Of a stretch of 35,815 nucleotides of DNA, positions 7,693-17,002 are shown piece by piece. Origin of the DNA: Gammaproteobacteria bacterium (GTDB lineage Bacteria; Pseudomonadota; Gammaproteobacteria; Arenicellales; Poriferihabitantaceae); assembly GCA_026709505.1 (NCBI GenBank), contig JAPOSW010000043.1, forward strand, positions 1 to 35,815. The letters run 5' to 3'. The notes beneath the pieces were generated by a model. It saw only the letters and a list, made by a program, of their open reading frames with translations, searched no databases and was not told where the DNA came from. Every line of letters starts with the position of its first letter. The first letter of the stretch is position 1. Made by a program: the position numbers and the translations under genes.

Positions 7693-8652
7693 TTACTTCA
7701 GCCACTCGTCAACGGTTGCCGAATTTTCATCTACCCAACTTCGAGCGAGGTCTTCATGCGCCATCTTCTCTATCGAGACAGCATAAACCATCTGACTAAC
7801 CTGGTCGGTAGTCAATTTCACCTTGTTAAGGATCGCAACGGCTTCCGGCTGTGATTCTTCCAGGGATGCCGCATAGTGAATGTGAAGATTTGCATCTTTC
7901 CATGCCACTGGGGCGCTTGAATTTTCCAGCCAGTTTGGATCATCGGTTGGCTGATATACGACCCACTTTGACTCATCAAAGGGAGGTTCTTTCAGAACAA
8001 CTAGATCATGCAGTGCAAACATGTGGTGCGGTGTATAGCAAAAGAATACAAACGGCTTGTTCTGTGCAATTGCAGCATCAAGATTGGCCATGGCTAAAGT
8101 TTCGTCCATCTCACTTAGTTCCAGAGTCTGGTCATAACCATAGCTTTTAGCACGGATTTTCTCGACATTGGTCGAAGCCCAGCCGGTCGCGCCGATCCAG
8201 ATTTCACCTTTGCCATCGCCATTCGAATCAAATTGCCTGGCAATATCAGGATTCGTCAAGTCCGTAATTGAACTGATACCGAGAGAATCGGCTGTATTCC
8301 TTGATACGCACATCCCCTGAAAGGAAGTGACGCCATTTGAATTCATCGCCACCGTACCCTTTTCAACGACATAGGTCTGATGCAGGTTTGCCTGATTGGG
8401 CAGCCATACTTCCGGGTGTACATGCATGCTGCCTTTATCCATCCCTTCAAACACGATCGGGTTGGTTCCGTTTTGAAGTTCAACTTCAAGTCCCAGATTG
8501 TCTTCCAGTACAACTTTCAGTACGTGAGCAGTAGCCTGTACCGATACCCAGTTGGGGACGCCAATTACGACATCGGCCGCCTGCACGGCACCAGCCAGCA
8601 TCATGGACGCTGACAGCAGCAATGCGGACAGCCTGCTTTTGATAGTTTTCAT
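7693..8652 (-). CDS. proX: periplasmic glycine betaine/proline-type substrate-binding protein
   Basis: This is the OpuAC-family receptor of the importer. It has a Sec signal peptide with likely cleavage after MLAGAVQA (about residue 25), then the mature start ADVVIGVPNWVSVQ. Family features include the 'VHPEVWLPNQ' stretch, IWIGATGWASTN, and many Trp/Tyr residues suited to a cation-pi cage for quaternary amines. At 319 residues its length fits ProX-like proteins. A good Shine-Dalgarno (AGGAGA) lies 6 bp before the ATG. It is first in the operon and followed by a terminator-like hairpin. The exact ligand (glycine betaine, proline betaine, choline derivatives or DMSP) cannot be fixed by reading. 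Confidence 0.92.
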   Translation of the reverse strand: MKTIKSRLSALLLSASMMLAGAVQAADVVIGVPNWVSVQATAHVLKVVLEDNLGLEVELQNGTNPIVFEGMDKGSMHVHPEVWLPNQANLHQTYVVEKGTVAMNSNGVTSFQGMCVSRNTADSLGISSITDLTNPDIARQFDSNGDGKGEIWIGATGWASTNVEKIRAKSYGYDQTLELSEMDETLAMANLDAAIAQNKPFVFFCYTPHHMFALHDLVVLKEPPFDESKWVVYQPTDDPNWLENSSAPVAWKDANLHIHYAASLEESQPEAVAILNKVKLTTDQVSQMVYAVSIEKMAHEDLARSWVDENSATVDEWLK

Positions 8653-8735
8653 AGTCTTCTCCTAATGATTCAAGTAACGGTGATTGTATGAACAATTCAC
8701 AGTTGAATTATGGAATTTTTGTTGATTTTAACAGG

Positions 8736-8766
8736 ATTGTAACAAAATAGGATCGCCTTGACGCAA
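8736..8766 (-). promoter_or_regulatory. candidate proX promoter
   Basis: In the AT-rich 245-bp gap between cfa and proX, the minus strand has TTGCGT (8761-8766) and TACAAT (8736-8741) with a 19-bp spacer. This is a plausible but not ideal sigma-70 promoter, about 85 bp before the start codon. Confidence 0.3.
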
Positions 8767-8897
8767 ATCGATGATTCGATTATTCCCTCAAAACCGCAAA
8801 TTGCCGGATATTGAGCTTCCCGGACTATCATTGACCATACAGGCTATGCCAGTTGCATTGACAGCAATGCCTCCACGCCAACACGCAATTGTCGAAA

Positions 8898-10109
8898 CTA
8901 CTCGGGACGGCGGTATGCTTCGTAGGGCATGCCTTTGGAAAGCACGATCTGCCATAACTGCAAATCACGTGCCCGAAATGCCCCGGCGCACACTTGCAGG
9001 TAGTAACTCCACATTCGATAGAAACGCTGATCGGCTCGGCTGTTCTCACGGGCCGCAAAATACTGCTTGAAATTGTGAAACCAGGACATCAGCGTGCGGT
9101 CATAGTCCGGCCCGAAATTATGCACATCCTCGATCAGAAAATACGATTCAACCGCTTCGGTTATCAGTTTTAGGGAAGGCAGTTCGCCATTCGGGAAGAT
9201 GTACTTGCCAACCCAGGGGTCGACTCCCGGCAACGAGTTGTTCTTGCCGATCGTATGCAGCAGAAACAGTCCCTCTTCATTCAGGCAGTTATGGGCAACA
9301 TTCATGTAGGTCCGGAAGTTCTTGTGCCCCACATGCTCGAACATGCCGAGTGAAACCACCGCATCAAACCTTTCATCGATTTTCCGGTAGTCCTGGAATC
9401 TGAGGTCAACCGGCAATCCCCTGCACATTTCCATGCCCAGCTTGACCTGCTGCTTCGAGATAGTGACTCCAACCACCTTGGCGCCGTAATTTTCGGCAGC
9501 GAACTTTGCGAAACTCCCCCAGCCGCAGCCAATGTCCAGTACCCGCATGCCGGGCTTCAGGAAAATCTTCCTGCAAACCAGGTCCAGCTTGTCCCGCTGT
9601 GCATCATCCAGATTGTCCGAGTGGGCCCAGTACCCACAGGTATAGACCATCCTCTGATCCAGCATGCCCTGATACAGTTCGTTGCCCACATCATAATGCT
9701 GCTCACCGACCTGAGCGGCTCGCGACTCTTTCTGCAAGTTGAACAGGGCCGCCCTTAGCCTTGATAGCAGGTGTGAGGTAAACCGCTTGCTCCTGCTTGA
9801 CGGCAAGCGAAGTATCCGGTTCACCAGTTCATCAATTTGCTCGCATTCCCACCAGCCATCAACATAGCTATCCCCAAGACCTAGCGAGCCATGCAGCAGG
9901 ACCTGCTTGAAAAAATCCGGATTGATGACCTGCGGATCCCATGGGTTGGGACCATTGATCTGGATTTCGGCCCCTTCAAGCATAGGCTTCAGCCGCTTCA
10001 AGGCATAATGTCCGACTCTTGACTTGCTTTGCATCGGATTGTTGATCAGCGATTCAGGCATGATGGCTCCATGGTTACCAAATTCGCTTCTGGGCAGTGT
10101 GGTCTGCAT
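8898..10109 (-). CDS. cfa: cyclopropane-fatty-acyl-phospholipid synthase
   Basis: This is a SAM-dependent, membrane-associated enzyme that adds a methylene bridge to unsaturated acyl chains of phospholipids, usually in stationary phase or under acid or osmotic stress. The N-terminal lipid-binding part (~1-110) includes LLHGSLGLGDSYVDGWWEC. The catalytic domain has YDVGNELYQGMLD, the MVYTCGYW motif, SAM-binding VLDIGCGWGSFA, and FEHVGHKNFRTYM. The 403 residues are close to the E. coli protein (382). The first ATG is used; the in-frame Met at MPESLINN (residue 17) is an alternative. It is transcribed alone, 39 bp downstream of the polA stop. Confidence 0.95.
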   Translation of the reverse strand: MQTTLPRSEFGNHGAIMPESLINNPMQSKSRVGHYALKRLKPMLEGAEIQINGPNPWDPQVINPDFFKQVLLHGSLGLGDSYVDGWWECEQIDELVNRILRLPSSRSKRFTSHLLSRLRAALFNLQKESRAAQVGEQHYDVGNELYQGMLDQRMVYTCGYWAHSDNLDDAQRDKLDLVCRKIFLKPGMRVLDIGCGWGSFAKFAAENYGAKVVGVTISKQQVKLGMEMCRGLPVDLRFQDYRKIDERFDAVVSLGMFEHVGHKNFRTYMNVAHNCLNEEGLFLLHTIGKNNSLPGVDPWVGKYIFPNGELPSLKLITEAVESYFLIEDVHNFGPDYDRTLMSWFHNFKQYFAARENSRADQRFYRMWSYYLQVCAGAFRARDLQLWQIVLSKGMPYEAYRRPE

Positions 10110-10148
10110 GATAGCATTTTTTCTGAAAATCCCGAATTGATTGATACT

Positions 10149-12860
10149 TCAATGTGCCTCTTTCCAATTGGTGCCCATGCCTACATCCACCACCAGCGGC
10201 ACGTCCAGCTCGGCGATATTGCACATGATTTCCCTGACCTTGCCGGCGATTTCATCGACTTCATGGCGAGGCACTTCAAAAACCAGCTCATCATGAACCT
10301 GCATGATCATCATTGTCTTCAGACTGGGCTTGGAACTGAGCCACCTGTCAATTTCAATCATGGCCAGCTTGATTAAGTCTGCGGCCGTGCCCTGCATTGG
10401 AGCATTAATGGCGGTTCGTTCGGCATACTGCCTGACAGCCGGGTTTTTGGCATGGATATCCGGAAGGTTCAAACGCCGACCGAACAGCGTGCCGACGAAG
10501 CCCTCGCTGCGGGCATTTTCCTTTGCCTTTTCCATGTACTCGCGCACACCCGGATAGCGTTCAAAATAGATGTCGATATAGTTTTTAGCAATGCCTTGAT
10601 TAATGCGCAGCTGTCGGGCGAGACCAAAGGCGGTCATGCCGTAAATCAAGCCAAAGTTAATGGCTTTGGCACGCCGCCGCTGCTCAGCATCAACCTGTTC
10701 CGGCTTGACTGAAAACACCTCGGCTGCGGTTCTGGTGTGCACATCAGCCCCGTCATGAAAGGCAGAAACTAGACCCTGATCGCCCGATAAATGAGCCATG
10801 ATCCTGAGCTCGATTTGCGAATAGTCTGCCGACAGAATCAAGTTGCCTGCTTCGGCAATGAAGGCCTCCCGAATCCGCCGGCCTTCCTTGGTGCGTATCG
10901 GTATGTTTTGCAGGTTAGGGTCTGAGGAAGACAACCGGCCGGTTGAAGCAACTGCCTGATGATATGACGTATGAATGCGCCCGGTTTGCGGATTGATCAG
11001 GGTCGGCAATTTATCGGTATAGGTGCTCTTCAGTTTGGCCAGTCCGCGATATTCCAGAATAACCTCGGGCAATTCGTAGTCTGCGGCAAGATCCTGTAAC
11101 ACCGATTCGGCTGTTGAAGGCTGTCCCTTGGGGGTTTTCTTGATGACCGGAAGCGCCATGTCGGTAAACAGGATTTCCTGGATCTGGGAAGGGGAGTTCA
11201 TGTTGAACGGTTTTCCGACCGTTGCATGGGCATGGCTTTCGAGTTCAGCCAGCTTGCTGGCTATTTCCTGTGACTGGCTGCGCAGCATGCCTGCATCCAC
11301 TTTTACGCCATGAGACTCGGTTTTCACCAGGACGTCCAGCAACGGCATTTCAATGCCCGTGAAGACCTTGTCGAGATCTTCGTGCTGCTTGAGCTTTTCA
11401 CTTAGAAGACGATGAAGCTGGAGGGCAATGTCGGCATCCTCTGCGGCATAGTGGCTGGCGGTATCCAGTGGCACTTGATCGAAAGTCAGCTGGTTTTTGC
11501 CGGTGCCGGCAATATCCTTGAATTTCACCGTGTTCCTGTCAAGGTGCTTCTTCGCCAGCGTATCGAGGTCATGCCGTGAACTGCCGGCATCCAGTACATA
11601 GGACATCAGCATGGTATCGTGGGTAACACCCTTGACGGAAATGCCGTAACGACGCAACACCTCAATATCGAACTTGAGGTTTTGTCCTGTTTTCGCTCGT
11701 TCCGGATCTTCAAGAACGGCTTTGAGCTTCGACAAGGCGGGCTTCATGGGGAGCTGGTCGGGTGCTCCTACATATGAATGAGTCAACGGCAGATAAGCGG
11801 CGTTCCCGGGTTGAATCGAGAATGACAGTCCAACCAGTTCAGCCTGATGCGGATCAAGCGAGGTGGTTTCCGTGTCAAGGGCAATGATGCTGCTCGCATG
11901 AAGCTTGGCAATCCATTGATCGAGATCCTTTTCATCGAGTATGGTCGCATAGTCTGATGCCACGACCTGTTCGCCGGAAGGCCGACTCCCGGATCCATCG
12001 GCGATTTCGTCTAGCAGGGTTCGGAACTCCAGATCCTCAAAATACTCTTTTAGGATGTCCTGTTCCGGCTTGCATACGGCCAGATCTTCAGGTCGCAGCG
12101 ATAGCTCAATGTCACAATCAATGGTCACAAGTTCCAAAAAGAGGTCCAGCTGTTCAAGATTGCTTCGCAGGTTTTCCCCCACCTTGCCGGTGATCGCCTC
12201 AGCCTGTGCCTTGACTTCATCGAGACTGCCAAACTGGTCAAGCCATCTCAGGGCCGTTTTTTCTCCAACCCCGGGTATTCCGGGGATGTTGTCGGATTGA
12301 TCGCCAGCCAGGGCCAGATAGTCAGTGATCAATTCCGGCGGGATGCCAAATTTCTCCTTGACGCCGGATATATCCATCCGCCTGCTGTTTTTGGTATCGA
12401 CCATGTGGATGCCATCGCTGACGAGTTGCGCCAGATCCTTGTCGCTGCTGATTATCTCGACGAAAAACCCCTGCTGATAACCCTGAACCGCCAGAGTGCC
12501 GATCACGTCATCCGCCTCAACGCCCGGCACTGAAAGAATCTTGAGTCCCATGGCTGGGATGATGCGTTCCAGGTACTCCTTCTGATATATGAGATCATCC
12601 GGCATTGCATCCCGAGTTGCCTTGTAAGGCGGATACATCTGGTGCCGGAAGGTTTTACCCTTGGCATCCATGACCACAGCCATGTATCGTGCTTCCTCAT
12701 CCTTGAGCAGGTTTTTCAGCATATTGATCATGCCGAAGATGGCCTGGGTTGTTCGCCCATCGGAAGTGCTCAGCGGGGCTCTGCCCAATGCGTGATAGGC
12801 ACGATAGAGCAAATTAGACCCATCCACCAGGACAAGTTTCTTTCGAGAGGAGTCAGGCAA
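10149..12860 (-). CDS. polA: DNA polymerase I
   Basis: This is a 903-residue repair and Okazaki-fragment polymerase with all three domains. The 5'-3' exonuclease (~1-290) has VDGSNLLYRAYHAL and GDQSDNIPGIPGVGEKTA. The 3'-5' proofreading domain (~300-500) has ALDTETTSLD, GQNLKFDIEVL and AAEDADIAL, so the acidic DEDD residues look intact. The polymerase domain has motif A SADYSQIELRIMAHLSGD, motif B RRRAKAINFGLIYGMTAFG and motif C QVHDELVFEV. The start is a TTG, because an in-frame TGA lies two codons upstream and no ATG or GTG is available; a GGTG stretch sits just before it. The TTG start may limit expression. Confidence 0.97.
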   Translation of the reverse strand: MPDSSRKKLVLVDGSNLLYRAYHALGRAPLSTSDGRTTQAIFGMINMLKNLLKDEEARYMAVVMDAKGKTFRHQMYPPYKATRDAMPDDLIYQKEYLERIIPAMGLKILSVPGVEADDVIGTLAVQGYQQGFFVEIISSDKDLAQLVSDGIHMVDTKNSRRMDISGVKEKFGIPPELITDYLALAGDQSDNIPGIPGVGEKTALRWLDQFGSLDEVKAQAEAITGKVGENLRSNLEQLDLFLELVTIDCDIELSLRPEDLAVCKPEQDILKEYFEDLEFRTLLDEIADGSGSRPSGEQVVASDYATILDEKDLDQWIAKLHASSIIALDTETTSLDPHQAELVGLSFSIQPGNAAYLPLTHSYVGAPDQLPMKPALSKLKAVLEDPERAKTGQNLKFDIEVLRRYGISVKGVTHDTMLMSYVLDAGSSRHDLDTLAKKHLDRNTVKFKDIAGTGKNQLTFDQVPLDTASHYAAEDADIALQLHRLLSEKLKQHEDLDKVFTGIEMPLLDVLVKTESHGVKVDAGMLRSQSQEIASKLAELESHAHATVGKPFNMNSPSQIQEILFTDMALPVIKKTPKGQPSTAESVLQDLAADYELPEVILEYRGLAKLKSTYTDKLPTLINPQTGRIHTSYHQAVASTGRLSSSDPNLQNIPIRTKEGRRIREAFIAEAGNLILSADYSQIELRIMAHLSGDQGLVSAFHDGADVHTRTAAEVFSVKPEQVDAEQRRRAKAINFGLIYGMTAFGLARQLRINQGIAKNYIDIYFERYPGVREYMEKAKENARSEGFVGTLFGRRLNLPDIHAKNPAVRQYAERTAINAPMQGTAADLIKLAMIEIDRWLSSKPSLKTMMIMQVHDELVFEVPRHEVDEIAGKVREIMCNIAELDVPLVVDVGMGTNWKEAH

Positions 12861-12945
12861 CGTTCACACCGTCATGATTGCCGTATCTTGCCGATTCTTC
12901 AATGGGTCCTGGCATGGAAGCAGTCTCTTATCTGTGAGGTCATGT

Positions 12946-12951
12946 ATTATA
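12946..12951 (-). promoter_or_regulatory. candidate -10 element for polA
   Basis: A perfect TATAAT on the minus strand, ~85 bp before the polA TTG start. No good -35 hexamer is seen. The whole 12861-13179 gap between divergent polA and the small exported protein holds only this signal and no gene. Confidence 0.35.
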
Positions 12952-13179
12952 AACCATGCTTTTGCTGGCTTGGATTTGTCGTTGGCAGGATGATTGCAGT
13001 GGCGATGCTGATCGGAAAATTCGGGTGAACAGGGGTTGTTTCGTCAAGCTGTTGGAGGGTTGCGTTAAAGTGGCAGTCCTCGTCCCCAGCAGTATCGGAC
13101 ATTACCAGGGGATTCTGAAAAAACCGCATTGATTATGGACTACAATCGCACTATATCTTCAGTCAGCAGCAGGGTTTTC

Positions 13180-13545
13180 ATGGGTAAATCGAAAGTAACG
13201 AAGTCAGTGCAAAAAACGTTCGGTCGGGCGGCGGCGTTGCTCGCACTTGTCATTCTGGCCATCCCGGCTTCCGGATTCGCACACGAGATCCCCAAAACTG
13301 AAGAAACAGAAGCATTGCTCTCGAAGGAAGCTTCGGCACCGGAGCAGACGGAGGAAGAGCCCGAACATGGAACCATCATCTACCACTGGATTGGCGGCCG
13401 TCTCGATAGAGTCACGGTTGAACGTCGAAATGGGCTTCAGGAGGTCTATCAGAACACTGATTCCAGAAACAACATCTGGAATGCTGATGAAACCGAGCTG
13501 GGGCACATGCAAAACGTCAGGCAGTGGAGACTCGGATCCTGGTAG
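13180..13545 (+). CDS. small exported protein, possible DUF2782 member next to polA
   Basis: With the start at ATG 13180 the product is 121 residues. It has a clear signal peptide (GRAAALLALVILAIPASGFA, cleavage before HEIPK), an acidic linker rich in Glu (~residues 33-60), and a C-terminal domain with TIIYHWIGGRLDRVTVERRN and a terminal VRQWRLGSW. The upstream TTG/ATG starts (13129, 13135) would bury the signal peptide, and an AGGG lies 7 bp before 13180. A short exported DUF2782 protein is a frequent neighbour of polA in Gammaproteobacteria and has a similar 'E-HG-I--EYR' core and tryptophan-rich end. That match is from memory and tentative. Function is unknown. Confidence 0.65.
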   Translation: MGKSKVTKSVQKTFGRAAALLALVILAIPASGFAHEIPKTEETEALLSKEASAPEQTEEEPEHGTIIYHWIGGRLDRVTVERRNGLQEVYQNTDSRNNIWNADETELGHMQNVRQWRLGSW

Positions 13546-13840
13546 TTCGAGCAGGCAACCAGGACTTGAAGGCATAGCTGGCAGCCTTGATACAGGGCGC
13601 AGCACGCTGCAAATTTTCAATCGCGGGGCCGCACATGCCCTGAAAGACTGTACTTCTTGCCCACAGTCAGGCATTGATACAGGCCGGCTAACCTGGATCA
13701 CGACGAGGATGCCTCTCATGGCGCAACCGGTCGTCATTCCCAGGACTGGCGGTCCTGATGTTCTGGGGCTTGAGGAAGCAACTGCTCCGGGTCTGGCCGC
13801 TGGCAAGGTTCCGACCTGCAATCATGCTGAATCCGGCATC
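13546..13840. other. convergent intergenic region without a convincing gene
   Basis: This 295 bp lies between the small exported protein and the kinase gene. It contains a 6-bp hairpin (CAGGAC at 13741-13746 with GTCCTG at 13752-13757) but no T-tract. Open frames crossing it are shadows of the flanking genes. Confidence 0.4.
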
Positions 13841-16051
13841 TCATGCATTTCCATGAAAGGCCGCGTTGGCGCCCAAGCCCAGCAGGGGAATTGAGACCGT
13901 AAACTCCACCCCCTTTTTGCCCGCTCGATTTCGTGCATGGTAACTGCCGCCGTGATATTCAGAAATCACCTTCACGACATACAGGCCCAGTCCGAGATGG
14001 GGCTTTCTGGCGTCATGGTTGGAACCGGATACCATTGGCTCAAACAGTCTTTCCAGGATATCTTCTTGCAGTTCTGATCCCTCATTCAAGACCGAGATTT
14101 CAGCATAATGGCCGTTTTTCCGCGATCGGACAATGATCGGCGTGTCCGGGGTGCTGTATTCCGTGGCATTGTCAATCAGCTTATCCAGCATTTGGGCCAG
14201 ATATTCAGGACTCCCTTCGATGAACAAGTGAGAACTCCGGTTATCCACGCGGAATTCGTGATCGGTATAGACATATTGATTGCCAGAAACAAAATCGGAA
14301 ATTAGCTGCGGCAGGTTGATGGACTCTTTTTCCTCATCCTGGAGCGCTTCTTCCAGACTCGCTGCCTCGGTCAGGCTGGAAAGCAGCGATTTCAGTCTGT
14401 GTATGCCATAGGTCGCCCGTTGCATGTGGTGGTTATTCTTGGTTTGCGGTATGTCATTTTCCAGCATTTCCAGTGAAGAGCTGACTACCCCCAGCGGGTT
14501 GTTCATTTCATGGGCGAGTGTATCGGGCAACTTTTCAAGATAGCGCATGTACCCTGATAAACGGGACAGCATGCTTGAAAAACTGCGATTTAGCGCTCCT
14601 AGCTCATCGTTTGAAGAATCCTGTTTCGGGATATGCTCCATTCGCACGCGCCCTTCAGGCGTGATGGCCTGATCCGTGATGTTGTGCAATTTACGGATTC
14701 GCATGGTCAATCGCCAAGCAAAAACAGCGAGAACGACCAGCACGGAGAAAAACACCAGGACCGTGACCACCGATAGGGATCTGACAAACTGGTAATGCAG
14801 GGAGGATACCTCGGTGCTGCTCTGCTCGACCAGTACAGCGCCGATGATTTCGCCATCTGCAAAAATGGGGTGGCCCGCGACAATGATTTCGGCCTTGTCA
14901 TCCAGCGACATCCGGATATCGGCTCGGGGATTGCCGGTTTCGATAATGCTGACCACAATCTGATCCGGTCGATCAACCGAGGACGGAGGATAGTCCTTGA
15001 ATTGAAGCGGCGGATCCGGAAACAGCCGATCTACGAAATCCATCAGCATTCGGACCGGAATGAACTCGGCCTGGCCGGGTTCGGTATTGGTTTCGGCATC
15101 TGAAAAACCGGGTTCAGGCAGGTTCCAGAGATTGCCCGCTACCGAGCGGACTTGTCGCTGCCGATCGAGAACCCAGATTCTTGAGCGTAGTGGGCCCAGT
15201 CCTTCCAGGACCTTGGCGAGCCCCGGGGAACGGACAATGACCTGAGTCGGTTCTTCCCCGGATTCTCGTGGAGAGGTAGTGATGATCTGTCTGACTTCTC
15301 GAGTCTCTGAATCATCCACATCGACCACCGAGAAACCGATTTTTGAACGGTAGCCGATGATGCTCCTGGGGATTCGCAATTCAATCACGTAGCCCCAGTC
15401 GGTCTCGGCGAGTTCGCCCTGGACTTCAGCAACATTGTCACCGGTGAGGGGAAACTCCCACTGATCATCCATCAGGAATGCGCTCATTCTGCCCGGTTCG
15501 TTGGAGAGCAGGAGATAGCGCTCCAGATTTCCGTTTCCGCGTTCCAGCAGAATGCGCATCTGGTCGCTGGAGTTCAGGGCGACCTTGGCCGGGTCACGAA
15601 AAACACGCTCCAAATCGTTGACCTCAAAAAGGCCATACAGATAGGTATCATTGTAGCCGATGATATTCCTGATGGAAAAGGAATTGAGATCGTAGTCCAG
15701 ATCACAGAACTGCGGATCCTCGCCAGTGAAGTAATTCGAGAGGACCTGCAGGGATTCCCAGTCTTCGGTCTCTCCATTCAACTGAATGGGACCCTCGATG
15801 CGCTGGGTATACAGTGCGCCCTGTTTGCCGAGAACCTCTGGCACTGCCGTATTCTGGCTGAAAAATTCAGACTGATCATTCAGGATCGTGGCAATTCCCT
15901 TGGCAGTGGTTAACAGTGCCTCCTTCTGACCACGCCATAGAAATCGATCCATCTCGCGGATATAGAGATTGCTCATCGCGATGGGAATGGTCATCAGGAT
16001 AATGCCGATCACGATGAGTTTCAGTCGAATACTGGTGTTTTTCCAGAACAT
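13841..16051 (-). CDS. sensor histidine kinase with CBM9-like extracytoplasmic domain (dedicated-sortase-system type)
   Basis: This is a 736-residue inner-membrane kinase. TM1 is residues ~12-29. A long periplasmic region (~35-422) contains a CBM9-like beta domain (~85-260: PIQLNGETEDWESLQ, DTYLYGLFEVND, YVIELRIPRSIIG) and then a second, dCache-like stretch. TM2 is ~424-449, followed by HAMP. The DHp helix has H514 in TLAHEMNNPLG. The ATPase has N628 in MLDKLIDNATEYS and G-boxes in HLGLGLYVVKVISEYHGG. The architecture and the regulator partner recall the 'proteobacterial dedicated sortase system' kinase family, but no sortase or target is in this window. The CBM9-like fold suggests a carbohydrate or related ligand; this is inference. 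The regulator gene is 140 bp upstream and probably co-transcribed. Confidence 0.85.
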   Translation of the reverse strand: MFWKNTSIRLKLIVIGIILMTIPIAMSNLYIREMDRFLWRGQKEALLTTAKGIATILNDQSEFFSQNTAVPEVLGKQGALYTQRIEGPIQLNGETEDWESLQVLSNYFTGEDPQFCDLDYDLNSFSIRNIIGYNDTYLYGLFEVNDLERVFRDPAKVALNSSDQMRILLERGNGNLERYLLLSNEPGRMSAFLMDDQWEFPLTGDNVAEVQGELAETDWGYVIELRIPRSIIGYRSKIGFSVVDVDDSETREVRQIITTSPRESGEEPTQVIVRSPGLAKVLEGLGPLRSRIWVLDRQRQVRSVAGNLWNLPEPGFSDAETNTEPGQAEFIPVRMLMDFVDRLFPDPPLQFKDYPPSSVDRPDQIVVSIIETGNPRADIRMSLDDKAEIIVAGHPIFADGEIIGAVLVEQSSTEVSSLHYQFVRSLSVVTVLVFFSVLVVLAVFAWRLTMRIRKLHNITDQAITPEGRVRMEHIPKQDSSNDELGALNRSFSSMLSRLSGYMRYLEKLPDTLAHEMNNPLGVVSSSLEMLENDIPQTKNNHHMQRATYGIHRLKSLLSSLTEAASLEEALQDEEKESINLPQLISDFVSGNQYVYTDHEFRVDNRSSHLFIEGSPEYLAQMLDKLIDNATEYSTPDTPIIVRSRKNGHYAEISVLNEGSELQEDILERLFEPMVSGSNHDARKPHLGLGLYVVKVISEYHGGSYHARNRAGKKGVEFTVSIPLLGLGANAAFHGNA

Positions 16052-16191
16052 GGCGGCTTCATCGGCCGATTAGGCGATAGAGACGGAATAATCGACAATC
16101 CATTGAAAAACCCAATTTTCGGTGTGATCCTCCTGTCATCTCTGGTGCATGAATTGCCCCGGGATCACGAGCAGGAAACATGGATGATCGA

Positions 16192-16884
16192 TTAGTGGTG
16201 CCACCTGTAGCCCACCCCGAACACGGTCTGAATCATTGAGAATGATGGGTCGATTTCCTTGAACTTCTTGCGGATTCGCCGCACATATCCATTGATCGTG
16301 TTGCGCTCCACGAAATGCTGGCGTGTGGTCTGAATCAGGACTTCGTAGGTTTTGACGTGACCAGGATTTCTTGCCAGTGCCTCAATCAGCCAGAATTCGG
16401 TCAAGGTTAAATGCAGGGGTTCGCCTTTCCAGCGAACAGACATGCTGTTCTGGTCCAGCTCCAGATTGCCGAGTATCAGATGGACCGCATCGCCGGCGTT
16501 CTCCTGCGTGGTCGATGCAATGCGGAACAATGATGATACGCGCACCATCAGATACTGGAGTGATGTAGGCTTGGTGATGTAATCCCAGGCATCGAGACGC
16601 AATCCGGAAATTCGATCCACATCCCGGTCGCGGGCAGTCAAAAAGATAATCGGCAGATTGGGGCTCATTTGACGCAACACTTTGCAGAGCTCGAATCCGC
16701 CTTCGGATTCGTCCTTGAGCATGATGTCCAGAATGGCCAAATCCGGAAGAGAGTGGTTAAACCCTTCGAGTGCCTCGTTCTTGTCGGAATAGGTGCGAAC
16801 GAAATACCCCTGCTGGGCTAACGCCTCTGAGAGGTTTTCCAGATAGGAGAGGTCATCCTCAACAATGGCAACGGTACGGGGCAT
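16192..16884 (-). CDS. OmpR-family response regulator paired with the CBM9-like sensor kinase
   Basis: This is a 230-residue two-domain regulator. The receiver (~1-120) has acidic residues E9/D10/D11, phospho-acceptor D53 (LAILDIML), T83 (FLTARD) and K105 (YITKP). The winged-helix DNA-binding domain (~135-230) has LTLTEFWLIEALARNPG and a recognition helix region RNTINGYVRRIRKKFKE, ending GVGYRWHH. All catalytic receiver positions are present. Length and the 'DDLSYLENL...NEALEGF' start fit the regulator of the dedicated-sortase two-component pair; this is from memory. No strong Shine-Dalgarno precedes the ATG. The upstream region has a palindrome and spaced TTGCCAT motifs that could be its own binding sites. 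Confidence 0.88.
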   Translation of the reverse strand: MPRTVAIVEDDLSYLENLSEALAQQGYFVRTYSDKNEALEGFNHSLPDLAILDIMLKDESEGGFELCKVLRQMSPNLPIIFLTARDRDVDRISGLRLDAWDYITKPTSLQYLMVRVSSLFRIASTTQENAGDAVHLILGNLELDQNSMSVRWKGEPLHLTLTEFWLIEALARNPGHVKTYEVLIQTTRQHFVERNTINGYVRRIRKKFKEIDPSFSMIQTVFGVGYRWHH

Positions 16885-16921
16885 TGGGAAGTCTGCATTT
16901 CAGTGTAGTGGAAGTATAACC

Positions 16922-16994
16922 CATGGCAATCAATCTTGGAAAAATAACGGATTATCGCCATCAAATTGCCATGAATTACAAAACCGGTTGCCAT
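16922..16994. promoter_or_regulatory. TTGCCAT repeats upstream of the response regulator
   Basis: TTGCCAT occurs at 16966-16972 and 16988-16994, exactly 22 bp apart (two helical turns). A reverse copy sits within CATGGCAAT at 16922-16930, making a perfect 9-bp inverted repeat with 16965-16973. OmpR-family regulators bind such phased direct repeats, so autoregulation is a reasonable guess. Confidence 0.45.
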
Positions 16995-17002
16995 ATGTAA
17001 AG

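Noticed and set aside
13247-13894. 215-codon plus-strand frame across the small exported gene and the kinase end
   Set aside because: Overlaps two better-supported genes in other frames; Arg/Ser-rich shadow composition without motifs.
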